A DNA stretch of 64,000 bases from Mycobacterium sp. GA-0227b (GTDB lineage Bacteria > Actinomycetota > Actinomycetes > Mycobacteriales > Mycobacteriaceae). Both the position numbers and the translations under genes were made by a program. The stretch spans positions 62,001 to 126,000 of the forward strand of contig NZ_LQIK01000012.1 in the NCBI RefSeq assembly GCF_001499855.1. The letters run 5' to 3'. Of the stretch, positions 1 through 8,360 are shown in pieces. The notes under the pieces were generated by a model that was given only the letters and a program-made list of their open reading frames with translations, made no database searches and had not been told where the DNA came from. Position 1 is the first letter of the stretch; every line of letters starts with the position of its first letter.

Positions 1-296
1 ACCTTGCGTCCGTAGCGCGCCTCGGCTTCGTCGGCAATGCGCATCCGCTCGGGCCGGGTCTCTTCGCGGAACCGCGCAACCCGTCCGGACGCACGCGCCT
101 CACTCTCGCCGCCCTCGGGTTCGGGCAGGCGGCCGATGACCGTGATCTCCTCGCGGTCGACGACCACCGTCGGGTCGCCGGCGAACCAGCCCTCGGGAAG
201 CCTGCCGGCGAACCAGTCGGGCGCGTCGCCGGCGTCGGGTTGCGCAGCCTGTTGCCAGCCGCCCGGACGGCGCCGGCCATGGATGTTGTGTCTCAT
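1..296 (-). CDS. Conserved hypothetical protein, C-terminus beyond window edge
   Basis: An open frame with no stop runs off the left edge on the minus strand. The visible 98 residues start MRHNIHGRRR at the ATG ending at 296. They contain two similar short stretches, DWFAGRLPEGWF and DREEITVIGRL, followed by an acidic-basic segment rich in Arg and Glu ending EAEARYGRKV. No signal peptide or membrane segment is seen. I do not recognise a named family with certainty; the composition looks like a small soluble actinobacterial protein. The frame keeps typical high-GC codon use throughout, which is the main support for it being real. Confidence 0.6.
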   Translation of the reverse strand, partial: MRHNIHGRRRPGGWQQAAQPDAGDAPDWFAGRLPEGWFAGDPTVVVDREEITVIGRLPEPEGGESEARASGRVARFREETRPERMRIADEAEARYGRK

Positions 297-310
297 GATT
301 ACATGATTAC
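295..310. repeat. Tandem 8-bp repeat at a gene start
   Basis: ATGATTAC occurs twice in direct tandem, overlapping the start codon of the minus-strand partial gene. It is AT-rich for this genome and lies in the space between two divergent genes, so it may be part of a promoter. Confidence 0.5.
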
Positions 311-386
311 TCCGTTACACGGCGGATGGTAGGGGATTCGCCTCAGAGCGAAACGACCTGCTTGACCTCAACCGATATTGAGCTCC

Positions 387-392
387 TACCGT
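387..392 (+). promoter_or_regulatory. -10 element of a leaderless transcript
   Basis: TACCGT fits TANNNT and ends 7 bases before the ATG at 400, as in mycobacterial leaderless promoters. No Shine-Dalgarno sequence is present. Confidence 0.4.
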
Positions 393-399
393 CACGACC

Positions 400-861
400 A
401 TGAACCGACCGACGTTGTCCGACGATCCACGCCACCTACAGGAAGCTCAAGCGGCCGTTGACGCCTTCGTCGCCGAACTACAGGCGGCGATCGACACCGG
501 TGACGCCGAGTTGTACAACGCTCATTTCGCCGACGACGTGCTGTGGGGCAGCCCGTACGGCGCCACGGTCCCCGGCTACGACACCCTGCATGCCATTCAC
601 CGCCGCCTGTTCGCCGCGGCGGTCGCCGGGCCGCGGTCGCGCTACGAGGCGGTCGCGGTCAGCGCGCCCGCACCCGGCGTCGCCGTCGCGCAGGTGAGGC
701 GGACGGCGTTGACGGAAGACGGCACACCGGTTCCCATCGAACAGGAAGCGCCGTTCTCGGAGATGGCGCTCTACGTGCTGGTGCGCCACAACGGGCAGTG
801 GTGGCTCGCGGCCGGACAGAACACGATCGTCCGGCCGACGCCCACCGATCGGTTGAGCTAG
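400..861 (+). CDS. SgcJ/EcaC-type NTF2-like (SnoaL-fold) protein
   Basis: A 153-residue soluble protein. Residues about 20-145 show the NTF2-like pattern: an N-terminal helix (DAFVAELQAAIDTGDAELYNA), then FADDVLWGSPYGATVPGYD, a helix, and C-terminal beta strands ending GQWWLAAGQNTIV. Such cone-shaped proteins are small hydrolases, isomerases or ligand binders, often annotated SgcJ/EcaC oxidoreductase; the substrate cannot be read from sequence. Its stop TAG is shared, within a CTAG, with the stop of the convergent gene at 858-1061. The -10 at 387-392 supports the chosen ATG. Confidence 0.85.
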   Translation: MNRPTLSDDPRHLQEAQAAVDAFVAELQAAIDTGDAELYNAHFADDVLWGSPYGATVPGYDTLHAIHRRLFAAAVAGPRSRYEAVAVSAPAPGVAVAQVRRTALTEDGTPVPIEQEAPFSEMALYVLVRHNGQWWLAAGQNTIVRPTPTDRLS

Positions 862-1061
862 TTGCGCTTGAGCAGCAGCGCCGCGCCGCCCGCCACCACC
901 ATGCCGATCAACAGCAGCACGGCCAGCGCCGGGCTGACCAGCCACCACACCAAACCCACCACGAGTAGCGCCGGCGACGCGACGAACAGCACCATGCCCG
1001 GATGCTGCTTGATGACCGCCACTGCGCTCTGCGCTCGCACCCGGTCAATTTCCTTTGCCAT
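858..1061 (-). CDS. Small two-helix membrane protein
   Basis: A 67-residue protein: a charged N-terminus (MAKEIDRVRAQSAVAVIKQHPG), then two hydrophobic helices (about residues 24-42 and 44-62) separated by a Ser-Pro turn, ending KRN. It would sit in the cytoplasmic membrane with both ends probably inside. No catalytic residues are seen and no named family is recognised. It lies back to back with the AIM24 gene. Confidence 0.7.
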   Translation of the reverse strand: MAKEIDRVRAQSAVAVIKQHPGMVLFVASPALLVVGLVWWLVSPALAVLLLIGMVVAGGAALLLKRN

Positions 1062-1086
1062 AGCCCAAGAATGCCAGTCGTCCGGT

Positions 1087-1092
1087 TAGTTT
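1087..1092 (+). promoter_or_regulatory. -10 element of a leaderless transcript
   Basis: TAGTTT (TANNNT) ends 7 bases before the ATG at 1100. This favours that ATG over the in-frame TTG at 1091, which would lie inside the promoter. Confidence 0.4.
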
Positions 1093-1099
1093 GGTGCCC

Positions 1100-1987
1100 A
1101 TGACCGCACCTAACAATGGAAGCTGGCGCCCGGATCCCGAGGGCCGCTACGAGTACCGCTGGTGGGACGGCCAGCGCTGGACCGATCAGGTGTCGCATCA
1201 GGGCCAGGTCGGTCGGGCACCGCTGGGGGGCCCGCCGCCGGCCGCCGCGCAAGGCCGTCCGCAGGGGCCGCCACCACCCCAGGCGAGCACGGTCGGCCAG
1301 CCCGGAGGGGACGGTTTCGCGGGCATCACCGGCGATCTCGTCGACGGCAGGTTCAGCGAGAAGGAAGCCAAGCCCATCGCGAACCAGAACACCAAACTGC
1401 TGCGGGTGCGCCTCGGCGAGCCGTTCATGGCGCGGCAGGGAGCGATGGTCGCGTATCAGGGCAACGTGGACTTTGCGTTCGAGGGCGGCGGCGCGTCGAA
1501 GTTCCTGAAGAAGGCGCTGACCGGAGAAGGCTTGCCGCTCATGCGTTGTCAGGGACAGGGCGACGTGTTTCTCGCCGAGCGGGCCTACGACGTGCACCTG
1601 CTGAACCTGGCGAATTCCGGCCTGTCGATCAGCGGCAAGAACGTGCTGGCGTTCTCGTCGAGCCTGGACTGGAACATCGAACGGGTGAAGGGCGGCAGCA
1701 TCGCCACGGGCGGGCTGTTCAACACCACGCTGCGCGGAACCGGTTGGGTGGCGCTGACCACCGACGGTCCACCGGTCGTGCTCAACGCCGCCGAGGCGCC
1801 GACCTTCGCCGACACGAACGCGGTGGTGGCATGGTCGGCGAATCTGCAGACGCAGCTCAAGACGAGCTTCAAGGCGGGCGCGCTGATCGGACGAGGCTCC
1901 GGCGAGGCGGTTCAGGTGTCCTTCCACGGCCAGGGCTTCGTCATCGTTCAGCCCTCGGAGGGCGCTCCGCCGGTCGCGACGCAGTAG
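1100..1987 (+). CDS. DUF2510-AIM24 family protein
   Basis: 295 residues from the ATG at 1100. The first ~30 residues form a DUF2510 module with Trp-rich pattern (WRPDPEGRYEYRWWDGQRWTD), usual at the cytoplasmic end of actinobacterial membrane-associated proteins. A Pro/Gly/Gln-rich linker follows (about residues 35-75), then an AIM24-type beta-sandwich domain (about 80-290), with typical GEPFMARQGAMVAYQG and VFLAERAYDVHLL. AIM24 proteins are named from yeast mitochondrial inheritance; their bacterial function is unknown. There is no membrane segment. It converges on dtd with a single base between stops. Confidence 0.85.
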   Translation: MTAPNNGSWRPDPEGRYEYRWWDGQRWTDQVSHQGQVGRAPLGGPPPAAAQGRPQGPPPPQASTVGQPGGDGFAGITGDLVDGRFSEKEAKPIANQNTKLLRVRLGEPFMARQGAMVAYQGNVDFAFEGGGASKFLKKALTGEGLPLMRCQGQGDVFLAERAYDVHLLNLANSGLSISGKNVLAFSSSLDWNIERVKGGSIATGGLFNTTLRGTGWVALTTDGPPVVLNAAEAPTFADTNAVVAWSANLQTQLKTSFKAGALIGRGSGEAVQVSFHGQGFVIVQPSEGAPPVATQ

Positions 1988-1988
1988 G

Positions 1989-2420
1989 TCAGAGTTCGAG
2001 CAACACGGTCACCGGGCCGTCGTTGACGAGCTCGACGGTCATGTGTGCACCGAACACGCCGGTCTCGACATCGGCACCGAGTCCGCGCAGCGCGTCGGCG
2101 AGGGACGTGACGAGCGGTTCGGCCACGGCACGGGACGCCGCCGCGTTCCACGCCGGGCGCCGGCCCTTCGCGGTGTTGGCGTAGAGCGTGAACTGGCTGA
2201 CCACGAGGATCGGCGCACCGACGTCGCTCGCCGACTTCTCGTCATCGAGAATCCGCAATTGCCAGAGCTTTTCGGCCATCCGCCGAGCCTTGGCGGCGTC
2301 GTCGTCGTGTGTGACGCCGACGAGCGCGAGCAGACCCTGACCCTCCGGCCGGATGGCGCCGACGACGTCGCCGTCCACCGTGACCGCGGCAGAGGTGACC
2401 CGCTGAACGAGAACCCGCAT
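1989..2420 (-). CDS. dtd: D-aminoacyl-tRNA deacylase
   Basis: 143 residues, the family's usual length. DTD hydrolyses D-aminoacyl-tRNA (and mischarged Gly-tRNA-Ala) in the cytoplasm, a chirality proofreading step. Visible motifs are the N-terminal [17 protein letters not shown], the conserved [21 protein letters not shown] segment (SQxT motif, about residues 80-100) and near the C-terminus the [18 protein letters not shown] block holding the cross-subunit Gly-Pro-like region. A 16-residue longer frame begins at 2468, but the MRVLVQRV start is conserved, so 2420 is used. Confidence 0.95.
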   Translation of the reverse strand: MRVLVQRVTSAAVTVDGDVVGAIRPEGQGLLALVGVTHDDDAAKARRMAEKLWQLRILDDEKSASDVGAPILVVSQFTLYANTAKGRRPAWNAAASRAVAEPLVTSLADALRGLGADVETGVFGAHMTVELVNDGPVTVLLEL

Positions 2421-2467
2421 GGCTGCCGATGCTGCCACGCTCGCCGGCACGTAGACCTGGTAGGGCA

Positions 2468-2486
2468 TACCCTACGGGGGTACAGT
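2468..2486 (+). promoter_or_regulatory. CsoR/RicR-type copper operator with overlapping -10
   Basis: TACCC-N5-GGGTA lies at 2468-2482, the palindrome typical of copper-sensing CsoR/RicR repressors in mycobacteria. TACAGT (2481-2486) overlaps its right edge and ends 8 bases before the ATG at 2495, so repressor binding would block RNA polymerase. The same arrangement recurs at 3097-3121. Confidence 0.65.
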
Positions 2487-2494
2487 TTGCCCGC

Positions 2495-3091
2495 ATGAAG
2501 CTGAACAGCATCGAGCGCGCGGTGATGAACAACCCCGTGCGGGCCGCGCACCAGCACACCCGCGAGGCGGCATGGTTTCGGCGGCTGGCGGGCGGCGACC
2601 TGGCGGGTCAGCACGTTCTCGAAGTCGGCTGCGGCCGCGGCGTCGGCGCCGAGGTGATCCTCGACCGGCTCGGCGCCCAGAAGGTGACGGCCTTCGACCT
2701 CGACGACACGATGGTCGAGTTGGCCCGCAGGCGGCTGCACGGGCGGCCCGTGTCGCTGACCGTCGGCGACGTCTGCACGATCGAGCAGCCGACCGGATCC
2801 GTCGACACCGTCGTCGACTTCGGCATCATCCACCACGTACCCAACTGGCAGGACGCCATCGGCGAGATCGCCCGTGTGCTGCGCCCCGGCGGCTTGCTGC
2901 TGTTCGAGGAGGTGCCGCGGCGCATGCTCGAGTCGTGGACGTTCCGGACCTTCACCGTGCATCCCCTCGAGAACCGGTTCGACGGCGACGAATTCGCCGC
3001 CGAACTCGCACGACACGGCCTGCACGGCACCGGCACCGTCGAGCGCAGACTGGGCGGCATGCTGTTCGTGGGGGCCGCGCGCAAGACCTGA
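2495..3091 (+). CDS. Class I SAM-dependent methyltransferase under a copper-type operator
   Basis: 198 residues from the leaderless ATG. A Rossmann-fold methyltransferase: motif I VLEVGCGRGVGAE (about residues 41-53) for SAM binding, the acidic residue after strand 2 in VTAFDLDDTM, motif IV VDFGIIHHVPNW, and the post-motif LRPGGLLLFEE. The methyltransferase-11 type catches small molecules such as quinones, lipids or metabolites; the substrate is not visible. The operator just upstream matches the one before the copper efflux operon 37 bases downstream of its stop, so the gene is likely copper-induced but transcribed separately. No CsoR-type regulator gene is in the window. Confidence 0.9.
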   Translation: MKLNSIERAVMNNPVRAAHQHTREAAWFRRLAGGDLAGQHVLEVGCGRGVGAEVILDRLGAQKVTAFDLDDTMVELARRRLHGRPVSLTVGDVCTIEQPTGSVDTVVDFGIIHHVPNWQDAIGEIARVLRPGGLLLFEEVPRRMLESWTFRTFTVHPLENRFDGDEFAAELARHGLHGTGTVERRLGGMLFVGAARKT

Positions 3092-3096
3092 TTGCA

Positions 3097-3121
3097 TACC
3101 CCACGGGGGTATAGGTATGCT
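3097..3121 (+). promoter_or_regulatory. CsoR/RicR-type copper operator and -10
   Basis: TACCC-N5-GGGTA at 3097-3111, extended to ATACCC...GGGTAT at 3096-3112. TATGCT (3116-3121) is a -10 ending 7 bases before the ATG at 3129. It controls the HMA chaperone / secreted protein / P1B-ATPase operon. Confidence 0.7.
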
Positions 3122-3128
3122 CGGGGTC

Positions 3129-3338
3129 ATGACCACTACGACGACAGTCACCGTCACCGGCATGACCTGCGGGCATTGCGCGACATCCGTGCGTGAGGAG
3201 ATCAGCGAGATCACGGGTGTGACCGGCGTCGACGTGAACATCGCCAGCGGTGCGGTGACCATCGACAGCGTCGGGCCCGTCGAACCGGCCGAGATCAGAA
3301 GCGCCGTGGAAGAAGCCGGCTACCGGCTGGCGAGCTGA
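3129..3338 (+). CDS. Heavy-metal-associated (CopZ-like) copper chaperone
   Basis: A 69-residue protein consisting of one ferredoxin-like HMA domain. The copper-binding motif is GMTCGHC (Cys14 and Cys17), followed by the usual EEISEITGV helix and a C-terminal AVEEAGYRL. Such chaperones bind Cu(I) in the cytoplasm and pass it to a P1B-type ATPase, here encoded two genes downstream. First gene of a three-gene operon: its TGA overlaps the next ATG by one base. An in-frame ATG at 3117 lies inside the -10 element, so 3129 is preferred. Confidence 0.93.
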   Translation: MTTTTTVTVTGMTCGHCATSVREEISEITGVTGVDVNIASGAVTIDSVGPVEPAEIRSAVEEAGYRLAS

Positions 3339-4255
3339 TGAAGACCGGGCCACGGATCGCCGCCTTCCTCACCGCACTCGCGGTGGTGTTCGCGGTCGCG
3401 GTGTGGGTGGGCAAAGCGTTCGGACCGCAGGGAGATATCACGGTGCCCGCCCATCCCACCGGTCACGACGCCCGCACTGCTGCGCAACAGCCGGGCGGAT
3501 TGCAGGCGAGCCGGGGCGGCTACACCCTCGCGCTGGCTCAGTCGATTCCCTCGGCGGAGCCGAATTCGCCGCTGCGGTTCCGCATCCTCGACGACGCCCG
3601 TGCGCCCGTATTGCACTTCGAGGAGTCCCACGAAAAGCTGGTGCATCTGATCGTGGTTCGCAACGACTTGACCGGGTTTCAGCATCTGCATCCCGTGCTC
3701 GACGACCGTGGAACGTGGAATGTCCCGGTCGATTTCAGCCGCGCGGGTGACTACCGGGTGTTCGCCGACTTCGTGCCCGCCGGCGGGCCCGCGCTCACCC
3801 TGAGCGCCAACGTGCACGTGGCCGGCCCGTACCAGCCGCGGCCGTTGCCCGCGGTCGACGCGTCGTCGACGGTCGACGACTACACGGTGACGCTGCGCGG
3901 CTCGCCGAAAGCCGGTGAGGGGTCGACTCTTACGCTGACGGTCAACCGTAACGGCACCCCGGTCGACGATCTGCAGCCGTACCTGGGGGCCTACGGTCAT
4001 CTTGTGGCGTTGCGGGCGGCGGACCTCGCATACCTGCACGTGCATCCGATCGGGGAACCCGGCGACGGGGTCACGCCCGCAGGCCCGACCGTCGACTTCC
4101 ACACCACGTTCCCCAGTGCGGGCGAGTACCGGCTGTTCTTGGACTTCAGGCACGGCGACAAGGTCCGCACGGCCGAGTTCACGGTGTTGGTCGACCCGTC
4201 CGGACAACAGCACTCCCCCACCCAGGAGCACGGCGGAGACGGCCATGGCCACTGA
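3338..4255 (+). CDS. Membrane-anchored extracytoplasmic copper-operon protein
   Basis: 305 residues. The N-terminus (about residues 7-27) is a hydrophobic signal/anchor with no lipobox, so the protein is probably exported and tethered. Two similar beta-rich repeats follow, around residues 105-160 and 205-285. Each carries a His cluster ([16 protein letters not shown]) and a DYRVFADF / EYRLFLDF strand. The tail [18 protein letters not shown] is His-rich. The layout suggests an extracytoplasmic metal buffer or chaperone working with the ATPase. This is inference; no enzyme motif is visible. It overlaps the ATPase start by 11 bases. Confidence 0.85.
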   Translation: MKTGPRIAAFLTALAVVFAVAVWVGKAFGPQGDITVPAHPTGHDARTAAQQPGGLQASRGGYTLALAQSIPSAEPNSPLRFRILDDARAPVLHFEESHEKLVHLIVVRNDLTGFQHLHPVLDDRGTWNVPVDFSRAGDYRVFADFVPAGGPALTLSANVHVAGPYQPRPLPAVDASSTVDDYTVTLRGSPKAGEGSTLTLTVNRNGTPVDDLQPYLGAYGHLVALRAADLAYLHVHPIGEPGDGVTPAGPTVDFHTTFPSAGEYRLFLDFRHGDKVRTAEFTVLVDPSGQQHSPTQEHGGDGHGH

Positions 4256-6458
4256 CACGATCGAACTGTCGATCGACGGCATGACGTGTGCGTCTTGTGC
4301 GAACCGAATCGAGAAGAAGCTCAACAAGATCGACGGTGTGATGGCGACCGTCAACTTCGCGACCGAGAAGGCACGCGTCGAGTACGGCGAGGACGTGACG
4401 CCCGAGGCACTGGTCGCCACCGTCGAAGAGGCGGGCTACCAGGCGCATCTGCCGGATGTGCAGGAGGCCGCCGACGATGACGACCCGACCGCCGCCCTGC
4501 GGCACCGTCTGCTCGTCTCGCTGGCGCTGACGGTTCCGGTGATCGCGATGGCGATGATCCCCGCGCTGCAGTTCACCAACTGGCAGTGGCTGTCGCTGAC
4601 ACTGGCGGCGCCAGTGGTGGTGTGGGGCGCGTGGCCGTTCCACCGCGCGGCGTGGACAAACCTGCGGCACGGCGGCGCCACCATGGACACGCTGATCTCG
4701 ATGGGAACCGTTGCGGCCCTGGGCTGGTCGGTCTATGCGCTGTTCTGGGGCACGGCGGGCATACCGGGGATGACGCATCCGTTCTCGCTGACCCTCTCGC
4801 GCGCCGACGGCGCCGGCAGCGTCTACTTCGAGGTCGCGGCCGGGGTGACCACTTTCATCCTCGCCGGACGGTACTTCGAAGCGCGCTCGAAGCGGCGGGC
4901 CGGCGCGGCACTACGCGCGCTGCTGGAACTGGGCGCCAAGGACGTCGTGGTGCGCAGAGGCGCTGAGGAACAACGGATTCCGCTCGGCCAGCTGGCCGTT
5001 GACGACGAGTTCATCGTCCGGCCAGGCGAGAAGATCGCCACCGACGGCGTGGTGGTCGAGGGCGCCTCGGCGGTCGACGCGTCCATGCTCACCGGCGAGT
5101 CGGTGCCGGTGGACGTCGGCCCCGGCGATGAGGTCGTCGGCGCAACGGTCAACGTCGACGGCCGGCTCGTGGTGCGGGCGCGGCGGATCGGCGCTGACAC
5201 CCAGCTCGCTCAGATGGCGCGCCTCGTCGAGGACGCCCAGAACGGCAAGGCGCAGGCGCAGCGGCTGGCCGACCGGATCTCGGGTGTGTTCGTGCCGATC
5301 GTGATCGCCTTGTCGGCGGCGACTCTCGGCTTCTGGCTGGGCACAGGCGGATCGGTGGCGGCAGCGTTCACCGCGGCGGTCGCGGTGCTGATCATCGCGT
5401 GCCCGTGCGCGCTGGGATTGGCCACGCCGACCGCGCTGATGGTCGGCACCGGCCGCGGCGCGCAACTGGGCATCCTGATCAAGGGGCCGGAGGTGCTGGA
5501 GTCGACGCGGCGCATCGACACGATCGTGTTGGACAAGACCGGAACGATCACCACCGGCAAAATGACCTTGATCGATGTCGTGACCGCCGAAGACGAACAG
5601 CCCGACGAGGTGCTGCGGATGGCAGGCGCGGTCGAGAACGGCTCGGAGCATCCGATCGCCAGGGCGATCGTGAAGGGCGCGCGGGAGAAGGTCGGTGACC
5701 TGCCCTCGGTCGAGCACTTCGCCAACCGGCGCGGTCTGGGCGTGAGCGGGCTCGTCGAGGGCCGCGACGTCACAGTCGGTCGGCAGCAGATGCTGACGTC
5801 GCACGTGTTCTCCGACTCCTTGAAAGCGGCGGTCCGACAAGCGGAGTCGCAGGGCCGCACCGCCGTCGTCGTCGGCTGGGACGACACGATCCGTGGCGTG
5901 CTGGTGGTCGCCGATACGGTCAAACCGACGTCGGCCGAGGCGATCTCCCGGCTCCGCGCGCTGGGTTTGACGCCGATCATGGTGACCGGCGACAACGAGG
6001 CGGCAGCGCACACCATCGCCGGACACGTGGGTATCGGCGACGTCGTCGCCGAAGTGCTGCCGCACGACAAGGTCGAGGTCGTCAAGCGCCTGCAGTCCGA
6101 TGGCAAGGTGGTGGCGATGGTGGGCGACGGCGTCAACGACGCGGCGGCGCTCGCGCAAGCCGACCTCGGGCTTGCAATGGGCAGCGGCACCGACGTCGCG
6201 ATCGAGGCCAGCGACCTGACGGTGGTACGCGACGACCTGAATGCGGTCCCCGACGCGATTCGCCTGTCCCGCAGGACCTTGGCGACGATCAAGGGAAACC
6301 TGTTCTGGGCCTTCGCCTACAACGTCGCAGCGCTTCCCCTGGCGGCGGCGGGTCTACTGAACCCGATGATCGCCGGCGCGGCGATGGCGTTCAGTTCGGT
6401 GTTCGTTGTCAGCAACAGCCTTCGGCTGCGCCGCTTCACCGCTACAGCGTCGCGTTGA
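4245..6458 (+). CDS. P1B-type copper-exporting ATPase (CopA/CtpV-like)
   Basis: 737 residues. Pumps Cu(I) out across the cytoplasmic membrane at the cost of ATP. Visible in order: an N-terminal HMA domain with GMTCASC (about residue 12-18), four membrane helices, the actuator loop TGES (about 282), the ion-binding CPC in [15 protein letters not shown] (about 384), phosphorylation motif DKTGT (about 429), the P1B-specific His-Pro in GSEHPIA, the hinge GDGVND, and two final membrane helices. CPC points to Cu(I) or Ag(I). The start ATG overlaps the end of the preceding gene. The 3' end overlaps the convergent gene at 6442 by 17 bases. Confidence 0.95.
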   Translation: MATDTIELSIDGMTCASCANRIEKKLNKIDGVMATVNFATEKARVEYGEDVTPEALVATVEEAGYQAHLPDVQEAADDDDPTAALRHRLLVSLALTVPVIAMAMIPALQFTNWQWLSLTLAAPVVVWGAWPFHRAAWTNLRHGGATMDTLISMGTVAALGWSVYALFWGTAGIPGMTHPFSLTLSRADGAGSVYFEVAAGVTTFILAGRYFEARSKRRAGAALRALLELGAKDVVVRRGAEEQRIPLGQLAVDDEFIVRPGEKIATDGVVVEGASAVDASMLTGESVPVDVGPGDEVVGATVNVDGRLVVRARRIGADTQLAQMARLVEDAQNGKAQAQRLADRISGVFVPIVIALSAATLGFWLGTGGSVAAAFTAAVAVLIIACPCALGLATPTALMVGTGRGAQLGILIKGPEVLESTRRIDTIVLDKTGTITTGKMTLIDVVTAEDEQPDEVLRMAGAVENGSEHPIARAIVKGAREKVGDLPSVEHFANRRGLGVSGLVEGRDVTVGRQQMLTSHVFSDSLKAAVRQAESQGRTAVVVGWDDTIRGVLVVADTVKPTSAEAISRLRALGLTPIMVTGDNEAAAHTIAGHVGIGDVVAEVLPHDKVEVVKRLQSDGKVVAMVGDGVNDAAALAQADLGLAMGSGTDVAIEASDLTVVRDDLNAVPDAIRLSRRTLATIKGNLFWAFAYNVAALPLAAAGLLNPMIAGAAMAFSSVFVVSNSLRLRRFTATASR

Positions 6459-6852
6459 TCGGCCCCAGCATCTGACAGTTCGGCTCCAGCGCATCCTCGA
6501 AGACCTTGCCGCAGCCGCGTCCGCTTGCGATATAGGCCGCGCCCGGCCGATACGGCTCCAGGTACACCTGCGCGGCACCCGGCCCCCTGGCCTGCGTGCA
6601 CTGCCCCTGTGAATCCTGTCCGGCGATGTGGACACAGGCGACGCTGTACGCCGGCCGGAACGGACCCCAACAATCGTTGAACGAGACCGTCGCCGTCACC
6701 TTGCTCACGCCACCGGTGTTCACGACTTGTGGCGGCGACAGCGTGTAACCGCACGCCGGGGGTGGCGGTTGGGCCTGCGCTGGGGCCAGGCCCAGGAGGC
6801 CGCAGGGCGCGACGAGTAGCGCGGTCAGCACAGCTTTGACGACCCGGCTCAT
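6442..6852 (-). CDS. Secreted Cys-containing protein of unknown function
   Basis: 136 residues. A clear Sec signal peptide (Arg/Lys start, hydrophobic core [17 protein letters not shown], cleavage near AQA-QP at about residue 28). The mature part is about 108 residues with several Cys ([37 protein letters not shown]), likely paired as disulfides outside the cell. I recognise no family. A -10 (TACCAT) 6 bases before the ATG supports this start over longer readings. Its end overlaps copA convergently. Confidence 0.8.
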   Translation of the reverse strand: MSRVVKAVLTALLVAPCGLLGLAPAQAQPPPPACGYTLSPPQVVNTGGVSKVTATVSFNDCWGPFRPAYSVACVHIAGQDSQGQCTQARGPGAAQVYLEPYRPGAAYIASGRGCGKVFEDALEPNCQMLGPINATL

Positions 6853-6858
6853 GCCTGG

Positions 6859-6864
6859 ATGGTA
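6859..6864 (-). promoter_or_regulatory. -10 element of a leaderless transcript
   Basis: On the minus strand TACCAT (TANNNT) ends 6 bases before the ATG at 6852. Confidence 0.35.
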
Positions 6865-6908
6865 GATCACTGCCACGACCTCGGATCCGAAATGAGAGCG
6901 GTTGTCCC

Positions 6909-8324
6909 CTACGGTCCTTCGCTGTCTTTGGGGAGGTGCTCGGGGGTTTCTTCGGGGGCGAGGTACTTCTCGGGGCGGTGGTAGTTGTTCACCCGCGTTT
7001 GGCCGGTGTCGAGATCGGGTGGGGGTAGCCATTCGATGCGTCCGTCGTCGCGGACCCGTGTCCTCCAGCCGCCCTTGGTGACGAGCCGGTTGTGCGGTCC
7101 GCACGCGAGGGTCAGATCAGTGATGTCGGTGTTGCCACCCTGGGCCCAGTCCGTAGAGGCGTGGTGAACCTGACTCCAGTAGGCCGGCGCGGTACAGCCG
7201 GGTTTGGAGCAGCCGCCGTCGCGGTTGTGCAACACGATGCGCTGACCGGGGGTGGCCAAGCGTTTGGCCCGGCCCACATACATCGGGATCTCGCGGTGGT
7301 CTTCGTAGATCACCAGATAGTGGTCGCTGCTGGCGGCCATGCGGATCACATCAGCCATCGGCAACAAGGTTCCGCCCCCGGTGACCGCGAGCCCGGCCGC
7401 CGAGCGCAGTTCTCTGAGGGTGGTGGACACCACGATGGTCGACGGCATTCCGTTGTGCTAACCCAATCGCCCGGAGGCCAGTAGCGCGCGGCACATGGCG
7501 GTGAGGGCATCGTGATTGCGCTGCCCCTGCGAGCGCCCGTCGCTGATTTGGTTCTCAGCACACGCGGGTTCATCGACGCATGGGTCGGGGTCATCGGGAT
7601 TGCACATCCCCGGCGCGGCCTGCTTGGCCAACACGGCATCGAGCGCCGCGCGGGTCTCGGGATCGAGCAATCCGCGCAGGCGGCTCATCCCGTCGCGGCC
7701 CTGCGGGCCGATCTCGAGGTAGCGCTTGCGGGCACGCTCGCGCTCGGCCTCATCGGGCGGAACGCCGTCCTCGTCGAGCAGCTGGATCAGCCGGTCGGCG
7801 ACTTTGCGCAACTCCTCGGGCCGCAAACCGCATCCGGCGCGGACCAGGTCGGCCTCCGCCAGTTCACGGGCCTGATAGTTCACATGCGCGGACAGGTGAA
7901 TGAAGAATTCCTCGATGATGCGCACATGTTCCGCGCCCACCTCACCGCGAGCCTGCGCGGCAGCCGTGGTCTCCAGGACCGGGGCCAACGGCTCACCGGT
8001 CAACGCCCGCCGGGGACCCAACACCGCCGCCGCACCGATCCGCCGCTTGGCCTCCGCGCGCGAAATCCGCAAAGTCGTGGCCAACGCCTCCGGCCATGAC
8101 GACGCCCCCAACGCCTTCGGGTCGTCGTCTGCCACCAACCGGGCAATGACCGCGTGATCGACAACGGGCAACGCGCTGAACAATCGCTCCCGTCTCGCGA
8201 GCAAGGCGACCAACTCAGCAGGTCTCAAGGCGTCCAGCGACACGTCGGCTGCTTTCTGCAGCGCCGACTCGAGCTCGTCGTAAACCGCGCGAACATCCTG
8301 TTGTGCAAAGCCCTCTTGGACCAT
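6909..8324 (-). pseudogene. DUF222 / 13E12-type HNH endonuclease, interrupted by an in-frame TAG
   Basis: Two reading frames in the same phase are split by one amber codon at 7458-7460. The first 288 residues are the DUF222 helical domain (LPVVDHAVIARLV; the ISRAEAKRRIG block). After ...ALLASGRLG comes TAG, then HNG and 179 further residues with an intact HNH motif (CSKPGC, SQVHHAS, LACGPHNRLV). Relatives read GQHNG at this point, so the TAG looks like a single CAG-to-TAG change. Start: the ATG at 8324, because a perfect SOS box and a -10 lie immediately upstream; longer GTG/TTG starts would be inside the operator. Function of the family is presumed DNA cleavage or repair. It is probably inactive unless the stop is read through. 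Confidence 0.85.
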
Positions 8325-8327
8325 ATT

Positions 8328-8343
8328 TCGAACAATAGTTCGA
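8328..8343 (-). promoter_or_regulatory. LexA SOS box
   Basis: TCGAAC-N4-GTTCGA, a perfect match to the mycobacterial LexA box. On the minus strand the -10 TATTGT (8337-8332) is inside the box and ends 7 bases before the ATG at 8324. DNA damage should therefore induce the HNH gene. 13E12-family genes are known LexA targets in M. tuberculosis. Confidence 0.85.
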
Positions 8344-8360
8344 GTCACCGACAAGATTTG

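Noticed and set aside
4911..6292. Long minus-strand frames (360-415 residues) opposite the P1B-ATPase
   Set aside because: Low-complexity composition, no motif, fully inside a certain gene. They are shadows of GC-rich third codon positions.
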